A stretch of 64,000 bases of DNA from Acidocella sp965199045. Its GTDB lineage: Bacteria; Pseudomonadota; Alphaproteobacteria; Acetobacterales; Acetobacteraceae. The notes under the pieces are model-generated. The model was given only the letters and a program-made list of their open reading frames with translations. It made no database searches and had not been told where the DNA came from. Of the stretch, positions 42,140 through 51,104 are shown in pieces. The number at the start of each line of letters is the position of its first letter. Position 1 is the first letter of the stretch. The stretch lies in the NCBI GenBank assembly GCA_965199045.1, contig CBDAQL010000003.1:1116001-1180000 (forward strand), given 5' to 3'. The translations under genes were made by a program, and so were the position numbers.

Positions 42140-44812
42140 TTGACTGATATCGTCGTCGTCGAATCGCCCTCCAAGGCCAAGACGATCAATAAATATCTGG
42201 GTGACAAGTTCACCGTGCTCGCCTCCTACGGCCATGTTCGCGACCTGCCCGCCAAAGACGGTTCGGTGCGGCCGGATGACGATTTTTCGATGTCCTGGGA
42301 GTCCGATGATCGCGGCGCCAAGCAGATGGCAACCATCGCCCGGGCCCTGAAGGGCGCCAAAACCCTTTACCTTGCAACCGACCCTGACCGCGAAGGCGAG
42401 GCGATTTCATGGCATGTGCGGGCCATGCTGGAGGAGCAGAAGGCCCTTAAAGGCGTGCACGTGCTGCGTGTCACCTTTAATGAGATTACCAAATCCGCGG
42501 TTAAAGCGGCAATGGCGGCGCCGCGCGAGCTGGACCAGCCGTTGATCGAGGCATATCTCGCCCGCCGGGCGCTGGATTATCTGGTCGGCTTTACGCTGTC
42601 GCCGGTGTTATGGCGCAAGCTGCCCGGCAGCCGTAGCGCCGGGCGCGTACAATCCGTCGCCCTGCGGCTGATCTGCGAGCGCGAAGCCGAAATCGAGGTT
42701 TTCAAGCCGCGTGAATATTGGACCGTCGAAGCTGGGTTCGCGACGCCGTCCGGCGCGCCGTTCACCGGCAAGTTGACGCATTTTCAGGGCAAAAAGCTCG
42801 ACCAGTTTGACCTCAACGACGCCGCCAAGGCGCATGCCGCCAAGGCCGCGGTCGAAACCGGGCAGTTCGAGGTTTCCAGCGTCGAGAAAAAGCGCAGCAA
42901 GCGCAATCCGCCGCCGCCCTTTATCACCTCCACCTTGCAGCAGGAAGCCAGCCGCAAGCTCGGGTATTCCTCGCAGCAGACCATGCGCCTGGCGCAACAA
43001 CTGTATGAAGGTGTGGAAATCGACGGCGAGACGGTCGGCCTGATCACCTATATGCGGACCGATGGCGTGCAGCTGGCCAAGGAAGCGGTCACCGCGATGC
43101 GGGCGCAGATCAAAGCCGAATTTGGGCCGGATTATCTGCCGGTGGCGCCGCGTGAATACATCTCCAAATCGAAAAGTGCCCAGGAAGCCCATGAGGCGAT
43201 CCGGCCGACCGATGTGACGCTGACACCTGGCAAGGTGGCGCGCCGGCTATCGTCCGAGCAGTCGCGGTTGTACGAGCTGATTTACAAGCGCGCGCTGGCC
43301 TGCCAGATGCAGTCGGCCGAGCTCGACCAGACCAGCGTTGATATGACCGACGGCAAAGGCCAGACCTTGCGGGCCAATGGATCGGTTTTGGCATTCGACG
43401 GATTTTTGAAATTATACCGCGAAGACCTCGACGATGTCTCCGAGGATGACGACGCGCGCATTTTGCCGCCGATCAACAAGGGCGATCCATTGCAGACCGG
43501 CAAGGTCGATGCCAGCCAGCATTTCACACAGCCGCCGCCACGCTACTCGGAAGCCTCGCTGGTGAAGAAAATGGAAGAGCTCGGCATCGGCCGGCCTTCC
43601 ACCTATGCCTCGATCCTGACCGTGCTGCGCGATCGCAATTACGTGCGGCTGGAGGCCAGGCGGTTCATCCCGGAGGATCGCGGCCGCCTTGTTACCGCTT
43701 TTCTGACGAGCTTTTTCTCGCGCTATGTCGATACCGGGTTTACCGCCTCACTCGAAGAACAGCTCGATGACATCGCCGAGGGCAAAGCCAACTGGCGGGA
43801 TGTCCTGCGGGCATTCTGGACTGATTTTTCGGTGGCGATCGGCGACACCAAGGACCTTAAAATCTCCGACGTGATCGACGCGCTGGATGCCGATCTGGCA
43901 CCGCATTTCTTTCCGGCGCGCGCCGATGGATCCGACCCGCGACTGTGCCCGGCTTGCAATACCGGCCGGATTGGCCTGCGGCTTGGCCGCTATGGCAGCT
44001 TTATCGGCTGCTCGAATTATCCGGCTTGCCAATATACCCGCAAGCTGATCATCGACGGCGGCGAAAGCCCCGATGATACGCTGAAGGACGGCATGCGGAT
44101 GCTGGGCGAACATCCCGCGACCGGCGAGGAAATCACCTTGAAGCGCGGGCCTTACGGGCTGTACGTGCAGCAGGGCGAGCCAAACCCCGAAGACAAGAAA
44201 GCCAAACCGAAACGCGCCTCGCTGACCCGCGGCATGGATGCGGAAGCATTGACGCTGGAGGCAGCGCTTGGCCTGCTCTCGCTGCCGCGCCTGGTGGGCC
44301 TGCATCCTGAAACCGGCGAAAAAATCGAAGCCGGCGTCGGCCGCTTCGGACCGTATGTTAAAATGGGCGCGATCTTCGCATCGCTCGATCGCGACGACGA
44401 TGTCCTCCATATCGGGCTTAACCGCGCCATGGACCTGATCGGCAAAAAACAGGAATCCATCCGCAGCCTTGGCCCGCATCCCAAGGATGGCGAAACGGTG
44501 GTGGCGCGCAAAGGCCGGTTCGGGCCCTACGCGCAATGGGGCAAAATGGTTGCCAACCTGCCCCGCGGCGCCGAACTGACGGAATTCACGCTCGACCAGG
44601 CGGTGGCGCTGCTGGCGGAAAAGGGCAAGGTCCTGGTGCCCAAAGGCAAAAAGGGCGGTAAAAAACCCGCCACCAAGGCCAAGCCCCCTGCCCCGCCAAA
44701 GGCGCCCGCGGTAAAAGCCAAAGCCAAACCACAAGCCAAAGCCAAACCAAAAGCTAAAGCTAAAGTTAAGGCAAAGGCCAAGCCAAAAGCTAAAGCTTTA
44801 GTGGAATCCTAA
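42140..44812 (+). CDS. topA: DNA topoisomerase I
   Basis: Relaxes negative supercoils by single-strand passage. The start is TTG at 42140 (TDIVVVESPSKAKTINKYLG); there is no in-frame ATG between the dprA stop and it. The 890 residues hold a Toprim domain, the active-site Tyr489 in IGRPSTYASIL, one clear C4 zinc finger (CPACNTGRIGLRLG ... CSNYPAC) and further topoisomerase C-terminal repeats. The last 50 residues are an almost pure Lys/Ala/Pro tail, presumably a DNA-binding appendix. Repeat copy 5 starts at the stop codon. Confidence 0.96.
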   Translation: MTDIVVVESPSKAKTINKYLGDKFTVLASYGHVRDLPAKDGSVRPDDDFSMSWESDDRGAKQMATIARALKGAKTLYLATDPDREGEAISWHVRAMLEEQKALKGVHVLRVTFNEITKSAVKAAMAAPRELDQPLIEAYLARRALDYLVGFTLSPVLWRKLPGSRSAGRVQSVALRLICEREAEIEVFKPREYWTVEAGFATPSGAPFTGKLTHFQGKKLDQFDLNDAAKAHAAKAAVETGQFEVSSVEKKRSKRNPPPPFITSTLQQEASRKLGYSSQQTMRLAQQLYEGVEIDGETVGLITYMRTDGVQLAKEAVTAMRAQIKAEFGPDYLPVAPREYISKSKSAQEAHEAIRPTDVTLTPGKVARRLSSEQSRLYELIYKRALACQMQSAELDQTSVDMTDGKGQTLRANGSVLAFDGFLKLYREDLDDVSEDDDARILPPINKGDPLQTGKVDASQHFTQPPPRYSEASLVKKMEELGIGRPSTYASILTVLRDRNYVRLEARRFIPEDRGRLVTAFLTSFFSRYVDTGFTASLEEQLDDIAEGKANWRDVLRAFWTDFSVAIGDTKDLKISDVIDALDADLAPHFFPARADGSDPRLCPACNTGRIGLRLGRYGSFIGCSNYPACQYTRKLIIDGGESPDDTLKDGMRMLGEHPATGEEITLKRGPYGLYVQQGEPNPEDKKAKPKRASLTRGMDAEALTLEAALGLLSLPRLVGLHPETGEKIEAGVGRFGPYVKMGAIFASLDRDDDVLHIGLNRAMDLIGKKQESIRSLGPHPKDGETVVARKGRFGPYAQWGKMVANLPRGAELTEFTLDQAVALLAEKGKVLVPKGKKGGKKPATKAKPPAPPKAPAVKAKAKPQAKAKPKAKAKVKAKAKPKAKALVES

Positions 44813-44955
44813 GCAGTTCTTTTCTGCAGAAAAGCTGGCAGCAAGCGAAACAAACACCTTCTTAATCTGGAAGTGGAGCGTGTTCGACCAACAGCCCCAA
44901 GCCCAGCATGACAAGAGTTTTTTGCTTCTTTTTTTCAAAAAAGAAGTACTTCTCA
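44812..44955. repeat. Dispersed palindromic repeat, copy 5 (full length)
   Basis: Lies between topA and the MAPEG gene. Left end AGTTCTTTTCTGCAGAAAAGCT and GCGAAACAAACACCTTCTTAA; middle CCAACAGCCCCAAGCCCAGC; right ACAAGAGTTTTTTGC and the hairpin at 44925-44946, CTTCTTTTTT / AAAAAAGAAG with loop TC. Layout and length parallel copy 4. Confidence 0.82.
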
Positions 44956-44987
44956 AATAACAGATAAAATTCAACAGGGGAGCTGCG

Positions 44988-45383
44988 ATGTTACGGATAC
45001 CGGTTACGCTTTTTGCCAGTGGGGTGCTGGGGATTTTAAGCGTGGTGCTGTCGATGATGGTTTCCATGGCGCGCAATAAGACCAAGGTGATGATTGGCGA
45101 CGGCGCCGGCTTTCCGGGTGCCGAGGGTTTATACCGGGTGATCCGAGCCCACGGCAATTTTGTTGAATATGTTCCACTAGCTCTCATTTTACTGGGTGGG
45201 ATTGAGGTCTCCGGGGCGTCGCGGCTGACCTGTGAAGTGTTTGCGGTGCTGCTGATTGTAGCGCGTTTGATGCATCCGGTGGGTATTATTCGAGGGCTGC
45301 TGGCGTTTCGGGCTGGTGGCTCGATGATTACGACGCTGGTGCTACTGGGATTGGGGATTGAGGCGCTGCGGTTGGCGCTTTAG
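44988..45383 (+). CDS. MAPEG-family membrane protein
   Basis: 131 residues with four hydrophobic helices. The segment LYRVIRAHGNFVEYVPLALILLGGIE contains the RxxHxNxxE signature of the MAPEG superfamily (microsomal glutathione transferase-like). Helices 3 and 4 follow with RLMHPVGIIRGLL. The family includes glutathione transferases and peroxidases, but many bacterial members have unknown substrates. Preceded by AGGGGAGCTGCG, which serves as ribosome site. It separates topA from rnr, which are adjacent in many relatives. Confidence 0.87.
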   Translation: MLRIPVTLFASGVLGILSVVLSMMVSMARNKTKVMIGDGAGFPGAEGLYRVIRAHGNFVEYVPLALILLGGIEVSGASRLTCEVFAVLLIVARLMHPVGIIRGLLAFRAGGSMITTLVLLGLGIEALRLAL

Positions 45384-45431
45384 GCGTTTTCCTGGCTGGT
45401 CCGGCACGGTGGCGGGCCCCATACTGAGTGA

Positions 45432-47693
45432 ATGAAGACTGTTCATAAGAAGCCCAAGACCAAACCTGTTGATAAGGCGGTGGCTACTCCCGCATTGCCG
45501 AGCCGCGAGGCGGTTGCGGCCTTTTTAGCGGAGGCCAAGGATAAGGTTGGGTTGCGCGAGATTGCCCGCGCGTTCGGGGTTGGACCTGACCACAAGAAGG
45601 GCCTGCGGATGCTGGTTCGCAGCCTGGAAACCGAAGGGGTGCTGGAGCGGGCTGGGCGCAAGCAGTTTCGGGATGCGGGCAGCCTGCCGGAAAATGCGAT
45701 GGTCCAGATTACCGGCATTGACCGCGACGGCGAAGCGCTGGCGCGGCCGGTGAACTGGACTGGCAATGGCCGGCCGCCAATTATTTTTATGCAAGCCGAA
45801 GCGCGCGGCCAGGCGGCGTTGGCGCCGGGCGCCCGGGTGCTGGCGCGCCTGCGGAAGATCGGGCCGGATAAATATGAAGGCCGGACGCTGAAGCGATTGC
45901 AGGAGAAGACCGGCAGCATTGTCGGCGTGTTCCGGGCAGAAGGCGCCGGCGGCCGGATAGAACCGACCGACCGGCGGCAAAAATCTGAATGGCTGGTGCA
46001 TGTGGCCGACACCATGGGCGCCACCAATGGCGAGATTGTACGGGCCGAGCCGGTGCCGGGCAGCGGCTATGGACCGAAGCCGGCGCGGGTTACGGAATTG
46101 CTGGGTCAGGTTGGCGATGCGCGCTCGGTCAGCATGATCGCGATTGCAACGCACGAAATCCCGATCGACTTTCCAGAAGCGGCGCTGAAGGAAGCCGAGC
46201 GCGCCCGCGTCACGCCGTTGGGCGCGCGGGTGGATTTGCGGGATGTGGGGTTGGTGACAATCGACGGCGCCGATGCGCGAGATTTCGACGATGCGGTATT
46301 TGCCGAGCCGGAACAAGATGGGTTCCGGCTGATCGTCGCCATTGCCGATGTGGCGCATTATGTGAAGCCGGGTTCGGCGCTGGATAAATCGGCTTATGAA
46401 CGCGGCAATTCATGCTATTTTCCGGATCGGGTGGTGCCGATGCTGCCCGAAGCGCTTTCCAACGGCTGGTGCAGTTTGAAGCCGGACGAGGATCGCGGCT
46501 GCCTGTTTGTCGAGATGCATATCGATAAGGACGGCCAGAAACTGAACCATCAATTTGGCCGCGGCCTGATGCGCTCCAAGGCCCGGCTGACTTATGAGCA
46601 GGTGCAGGCGGCGCATGATGCGGATGCGCAAAAATTCGCACCGCTTTATGCGGCCTACCAGGCGCTGCTGGCGGCCCGGCAAAAGCGCGGCACGCTTGAT
46701 TTGGATTTGCCGGAACGTAAGGTCGAGCTCGGACCGGATGGTCAGATTCTGAAAATTTCGCCCCGGCCGCGGCTGGATAGTCACCGGCTGATCGAAGAAT
46801 TCATGATCCTTGCGAATGTCGCCGCGGCGCAAGAGCTGGAACGGCTGGGGCGGCCTTGCATGTACCGCGTGCACGCACCGCCGAGCCCGGAGAAAATTCA
46901 GAATCTGCGCGGCTTTCTCTCGACGCTGGATATCTCGCTGCCGCCCGGCGACCAGCTGCACCCGCGAGATCTGGACCGGATTCTGCAATTGGTTGCCGGC
47001 ACCGATAAGGCGATGCTGGTGAATGAAACGGTGCTGCGCAGTCAGAGTCAGGCCGAGTACAGCCCGGATAATCTCGGCCATTTTGGACTGGCATTGACCA
47101 AGTACGCGCATTTCACCTCGCCGATCCGCCGCTATGCCGATTTGCTGGTGCATCGGGCGCTGATCTCCGGCTTGAAGCTTGGGAAGGATGGCTTGTCAGA
47201 GGAGGAAACAGCGCGGTTTGAAGACGCCGCCGAGCACATCACGGCGACGGAACGCCGGGCCACCCTGGCGGAACGGGATTCCAACGACCGCTATCTTGCG
47301 CTGTATTTGCAACACCGAGTCGGAGAGTTGTTCGAGGCCCGCATTTCCGGCGTGACGAAGTTCGGCTTATTCGTCACTCTCCCGGAAACGGGGGCTAGTG
47401 GATTCGCGCCGATGGCAAGTTTGCCGGATGACTTTTGGGTGTTTGAGGAGGCTAGTCAAAGCCTGCTCGGCAAACGCACGCGGTTAAGTTTTCAATTGGC
47501 GCAGAATGTCGAGGTTAGGCTGGCGGAAGCCAGGCCAGTGACCGGTGGGCTGATTTTCAACGTGCTCACCGGCGCCGGCTCGAAACCGGTAAAGGCATTT
47601 TCGCCGCAACGGCAGCCAAAGCCGGCAGCGGGTAAAGGGCCTGGGCAAAAAGCATCTGGACCACGCAGATCCAAGTCGAAACGACGGCGGTGA
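45432..47693 (+). CDS. rnr: Ribonuclease R
   Basis: Processive 3'-to-5' exoribonuclease that degrades structured RNA. 753 residues: an N-terminal helix-turn-helix-like region, cold-shock domains, the RNB domain with DARDFDDAVFAEP (metal aspartates), FTSPIRRYADLLVHRAL and an S1 domain near residues 630-715 (EARISGVTKFGLFVTL). The tail is Lys/Arg-rich, as usual, and adds RNA affinity. The stop overlaps the next gene's GTG start. Confidence 0.96.
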   Translation: MKTVHKKPKTKPVDKAVATPALPSREAVAAFLAEAKDKVGLREIARAFGVGPDHKKGLRMLVRSLETEGVLERAGRKQFRDAGSLPENAMVQITGIDRDGEALARPVNWTGNGRPPIIFMQAEARGQAALAPGARVLARLRKIGPDKYEGRTLKRLQEKTGSIVGVFRAEGAGGRIEPTDRRQKSEWLVHVADTMGATNGEIVRAEPVPGSGYGPKPARVTELLGQVGDARSVSMIAIATHEIPIDFPEAALKEAERARVTPLGARVDLRDVGLVTIDGADARDFDDAVFAEPEQDGFRLIVAIADVAHYVKPGSALDKSAYERGNSCYFPDRVVPMLPEALSNGWCSLKPDEDRGCLFVEMHIDKDGQKLNHQFGRGLMRSKARLTYEQVQAAHDADAQKFAPLYAAYQALLAARQKRGTLDLDLPERKVELGPDGQILKISPRPRLDSHRLIEEFMILANVAAAQELERLGRPCMYRVHAPPSPEKIQNLRGFLSTLDISLPPGDQLHPRDLDRILQLVAGTDKAMLVNETVLRSQSQAEYSPDNLGHFGLALTKYAHFTSPIRRYADLLVHRALISGLKLGKDGLSEEETARFEDAAEHITATERRATLAERDSNDRYLALYLQHRVGELFEARISGVTKFGLFVTLPETGASGFAPMASLPDDFWVFEEASQSLLGKRTRLSFQLAQNVEVRLAEARPVTGGLIFNVLTGAGSKPVKAFSPQRQPKPAAGKGPGQKASGPRRSKSKRRR

Positions 47694-49225
47694 GTCGGTC
47701 TGCGTTACTGTTGCTAATTTGCATCATTCTACCGGCAGGCACGCTGTCGCAGCGGGCGATGGCGTCCACTGGCTTTGATGCCGCAACGGCGGCCTCGGTC
47801 TGGGCGGCGGCGCTGGGCTATATCGCGCCGCGTTCACTGCAGCCGTTAAGCATACCGCAAATGACAATCTGGGGACTGCAGGGGCTGACGGCGTTGGACC
47901 CTGATTTGAATGCGACGCTGCAGGAAGGCCAGATCCGCCTTTACGGCCCGGACCAGCTGCTGATTGCGGTGGCAGCCCCCCCGGCCGCGGACGCCAAGGC
48001 CTGGGGTGCGGCGGCGGCGGCGGTAGCGGCGGCCGGATATGCTGCTTCCCCGGCATTGCAGCAGGCCGGGACGCAAGGACTGATCAGCAGTTTTTTCGAT
48101 GAGCTGTTTAATCATTTCGATCCTTATTCGCGTTACGAACCACCGTTACAGGCGGCTCAGGACCAGCTGATGATTACCGGGATTGCCGGCTCCGGACTTA
48201 CGCTCGGGAGGCAAGGCAATTATGTGGTGATCGCCAGTGTGGCCGAGGATAGTCCGGCTTCGGAAGCCGGGTTGTCGCCGGGCGCCCTGGTGCTCGCCAT
48301 TGACGGCCAGCCGGCTTACCCCAGCGAGCTTGCCCGATTGAACGCAAATTTGAACGGCATTTTGGGGTCAAGCGTTACGCTGCGGGTGGCAGATCCAACC
48401 GGCGAGACCCCTGCCGGCGATGTCGTTCTGACCCGCGCCTATGTGCCGCCGCAGACCGTGTTTCCCGAGGTTTTTGTTAATAGTCCGGCGGTACAGAGTT
48501 TTCTGGCGCTGAAAATCACCGGCTTCAACAAGGGCACCAGCGACCAGTTTTCAGCGGCTTTGGTGGCGGGGCTGGGGCAGACCCCCGCCCCCTCGGGCCT
48601 GGTCATCGACCTGCGCGGTAATCGCGGCGGCGTGCTGCGCCAGGCGGTTCTCATTGCCGATAGCTTGCTGCCCGCGGGTATGATTGCCGAGGCAGCGGGG
48701 CGCGATCCAGATGCGGACCAAAAATTCACCGCCGAGGGCAGCGACATCACCGCCGGCTTGCCGATGGTTGTGCTGGTCGATGGCCAGACCGCAAGTGCAG
48801 CTGAGATATTGGCGGCGGCCCTGGCTGATAATCGCCGCGCCGTGGTGGTCGGCAGCTCGACCCTGGGCAAAGGCCTGGTGCAGGCGGTGACGATTTTGCC
48901 CGATGGCGGCGAGCTGTTCATCACCTGGAGCCGGGTGCTGGCGCCGCGTGGCTGGCCGCTGCAGACCCTGGGGGTAATACCGCAGGTTTGCACCAGCCTT
49001 GGCGCGCAGAATCTGAGCGCGCAATTCAGTGCGCTGCGGGCCGGTTCCAACCTGATGGCCGCCGCCGACATGGCGGCGCGGGCCGGCCGGGCGCCGATGC
49101 CGATCGACGATATTTTGGCGATCCGGGATACCTGCCCGGCAGATATCGGCGGCGACCTGGATATTTCAGCCGCCCGTTTTTTGTTGGCCTCACCCACCGC
49201 CTACAAAGCCGCCTTGCTGCCCTAG
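47690..49225 (+). CDS. S41-family (C-terminal processing) peptidase
   Basis: 511 residues. The start GTG overlaps the rnr stop (GTGA). A signal peptide (SRSALLLLICIILPAG ... AMAS) directs it to the periplasm. A helical N-terminal domain is followed by a PDZ domain (near 155-240; EAGLSPGALVLAIDGQPA) and the protease core with LVIDLRGNRGG. The catalytic dyad is Ser369 (DGQTASAAEIL) and Lys394 (GSSTLGKGLVQ), 25 residues apart as in Tsp/CtpA. It may trim or clear envelope proteins. The extra C-terminal 90 residues carry two cysteines that may form a disulfide. Confidence 0.88.
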   Translation: MSRSALLLLICIILPAGTLSQRAMASTGFDAATAASVWAAALGYIAPRSLQPLSIPQMTIWGLQGLTALDPDLNATLQEGQIRLYGPDQLLIAVAAPPAADAKAWGAAAAAVAAAGYAASPALQQAGTQGLISSFFDELFNHFDPYSRYEPPLQAAQDQLMITGIAGSGLTLGRQGNYVVIASVAEDSPASEAGLSPGALVLAIDGQPAYPSELARLNANLNGILGSSVTLRVADPTGETPAGDVVLTRAYVPPQTVFPEVFVNSPAVQSFLALKITGFNKGTSDQFSAALVAGLGQTPAPSGLVIDLRGNRGGVLRQAVLIADSLLPAGMIAEAAGRDPDADQKFTAEGSDITAGLPMVVLVDGQTASAAEILAAALADNRRAVVVGSSTLGKGLVQAVTILPDGGELFITWSRVLAPRGWPLQTLGVIPQVCTSLGAQNLSAQFSALRAGSNLMAAADMAARAGRAPMPIDDILAIRDTCPADIGGDLDISAARFLLASPTAYKAALLP

Positions 49226-49232
49226 GCGCTTG

Positions 49233-49281
49233 ACGGAAAACTCTGCTTTTCCGAAAACTCTGCTTTACGGAAAACTCTTGG
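49233..49281. repeat. 16-18-bp imperfect tandem repeat before rpmG
   Basis: Three units: ACGGAAAACTCTGCTTTT, CCGAAAACTCTGCTTT and ACGGAAAACTCTTGG, starting 8 bases after the S41 stop. The AAAACTCTTG piece resembles the flank of the dispersed palindromic repeat, so this may be a decayed copy. Confidence 0.6.
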
Positions 49282-49357
49282 GAGCTATGCAAAGCCCGGT
49301 GCTACTTGACCGAACCGGCTGCTTCGGGGCATACGGCGCGCTACTGGAGATTTTATT

Positions 49358-49525
49358 ATGGCTAAGTCAAACGTCGTTCAAATCAAGCTGATCTCGACCG
49401 CGGATACCGGTTACTTCTATGTAACCAAAAAGAATGCGCGCGCGCAGACCACCAAGCTCGAGCTGAACAAGTACGATCCGGTAGTTCGCAAGCACGTCAA
49501 GTTCAAGGAAGCCAAGATCAAGTAG
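49358..49525 (+). CDS. rpmG: 50S ribosomal protein L33
   Basis: 55-residue ribosomal protein. It begins MAKSNVVQIKLISTADTGYF, continues VTKKNARAQTTKLELNKYDP and ends KHVKFKEAKIK, an unmistakable L33. The zinc-binding cysteines are absent, so it is the zinc-free form. GGAG at 49346-49349 lies 8 bases before the ATG. A strong terminator follows 40 bases after the stop. Confidence 0.97.
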   Translation: MAKSNVVQIKLISTADTGYFYVTKKNARAQTTKLELNKYDPVVRKHVKFKEAKIK

Positions 49526-49565
49526 GCTTGCCCTGTTGACCGCCCATGCGGCGGATAAATGCCTC

Positions 49566-49595
49566 AAGCCGCACGGTAACCCGGGCGGCTTTTCT
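49566..49595 (+). terminator. Rho-independent terminator of rpmG
   Basis: AAGCCGCaCGG, loop TAAC, CCGgGCGGCTT then TTCT: a 10-bp GC-rich stem with one internal mismatch, overlapping the start of a T-rich end. Confidence 0.85.
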
Positions 49596-49750
49596 ATTTG
49601 TGGCATAAATTTCACTCGCTAAATTCGGCATTCTCCCAATATCGGGTAAAGGGCGTAGAGGCATCGCGGGCGAACTTCAGGTCATCGCGCGTCGGGTTTT
49701 GATTGGAGCCAAAGTTTTCCGGCTCCCGGGATGATCGTTTCGGAGCACAG

Positions 49751-51100
49751 ATGCGGCTATTTAAATGCCAAGCTTGCGGACAGGCTATCTACTTTGAAAA
49801 TCGTTTTTGTGAGACCTGCGGACACGCGCTTGGATACTTGCCTATTTCCGGAGAACTTACGGCTATCGAGCCCGATGGCGGGAATTACGTCGCGCTGACG
49901 CGCAAGCGCCCGTTGGTGCGATATTGCGAGAATATCGAATTCGACGCATGTAACTGGTTGATCGCGGCGGATCAGGACGCCAAATTCTGCCTCGCCTGCC
50001 GGCATAATCACACCATTCCAGATCTTTCAATCGATGAGAATCTGTTTCGCTGGCAGCAGATGGAGGTCGCCAAGCATCGGCTGTTCTACACGCTGATTGC
50101 GTTGAAACTGCCGCTCAAAAACCTGGTCGACGATCCGCAGCATGGCCTTGCCTTCGATTTTCCGACCGATGATCCGGAGCAGACCACCATTCTGACCGGA
50201 CACGATGCCGGGTTAATCACCATCAACCTCAACGAAGCCGATGACGCTTACCGGGAAAAACTGCGGCATTCGATGGGTGAGCCGTATCGTACATTGCTGG
50301 GCCATTTCAGGCATGAGGTCGGACATTATTTCTGGGACCTACTGGTGCGCGATGCCGGGCGCTTGGAGCAATGCCGGGCGGTATTCGGCGATGAACGGCA
50401 GGATTACGCGGCGGCGCTGGAACGTCATTATGCCCAGGGAGCACCGCCGGATTGGCAAAAGAATTTCATTTCAGCGTATGCCACGGCGCATCCCTGGGAG
50501 GATTTTGCTGAAAGCTGGGCGCATTACATGCATATTGTCGATACGCTGGAGACCGCCAGTACATTCGGGCTGCGCATTCATCCGATGGCGACCAAAAATA
50601 AAGCGTTACACGCAAATATCGATTTTGATCCGCATTACGCGGCCTCGGTGGCGCCGTTGATCGAGGCCTGGCTGCCGCTTACCTTCGCCTTGAACAATCT
50701 GAACCGCAGCATGGGGTATTCCGACATGTATCCTTTCATTCTTTCGCAACCGGTGATCAAGAAAATGCAATTCATTCACGAAGTCATCCATCAGAGCCAG
50801 GTTGAACGGAAACCGCCTGGAGCCCGCAAGGGGTTCTTCCGTCGTGCCACCGCACCTATGCAGGCGGCACCTATGCAGACGGCACCGGAGCAGCCGCCGG
50901 CGCCGGCGCCGCTGCCACCGGGCGGCCCGGTAATCCCGCCGCCCCCGGGTCCGGATATCCCGCAGGACAATCCGCCAATTGTGGAGCCGCCAAACGATCC
51001 GCTACCGGATCACCCCCCCGTGGAGTTGCCGCCGGGGCCGGACGAAACGCCGACGCCAATTCCGGACGAGGTGCCAACGGTGCAGATGGGGCTTGGCTGA
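49751..51100 (+). CDS. Zinc-ribbon putative metallopeptidase, copy 2 with Pro-rich tail
   Basis: 449 residues from the ATG at 49751, which has GGAG 5 bases upstream; the frame to 49703 has no support. The first 350 residues align closely with the gene at 30.1 kb: zinc ribbon FKCQACG and CETCG, then HEVGH (His188, Glu189, His192) and HPWEDFAESWAHYMHIVDTL. Unlike copy 1 it continues with a basic stretch (PPGARKGFFRR) and about 85 residues of Pro-rich tail with PPG, PDIP and PPVELPP repeats. Substrate unknown; likely cytoplasmic. It is convergent with thiL with a 4-base gap. Confidence 0.82.
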   Translation: MRLFKCQACGQAIYFENRFCETCGHALGYLPISGELTAIEPDGGNYVALTRKRPLVRYCENIEFDACNWLIAADQDAKFCLACRHNHTIPDLSIDENLFRWQQMEVAKHRLFYTLIALKLPLKNLVDDPQHGLAFDFPTDDPEQTTILTGHDAGLITINLNEADDAYREKLRHSMGEPYRTLLGHFRHEVGHYFWDLLVRDAGRLEQCRAVFGDERQDYAAALERHYAQGAPPDWQKNFISAYATAHPWEDFAESWAHYMHIVDTLETASTFGLRIHPMATKNKALHANIDFDPHYAASVAPLIEAWLPLTFALNNLNRSMGYSDMYPFILSQPVIKKMQFIHEVIHQSQVERKPPGARKGFFRRATAPMQAAPMQTAPEQPPAPAPLPPGGPVIPPPPGPDIPQDNPPIVEPPNDPLPDHPPVELPPGPDETPTPIPDEVPTVQMGLG

Positions 51101-51104
51101 TTAT

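Noticed and set aside
44660..44812. Lys/Ala-rich end of topA as a separate repeat or frameshift artefact
   Set aside because: The frame is continuous and basic tails are common in topoisomerase I; it is a normal low-complexity end.
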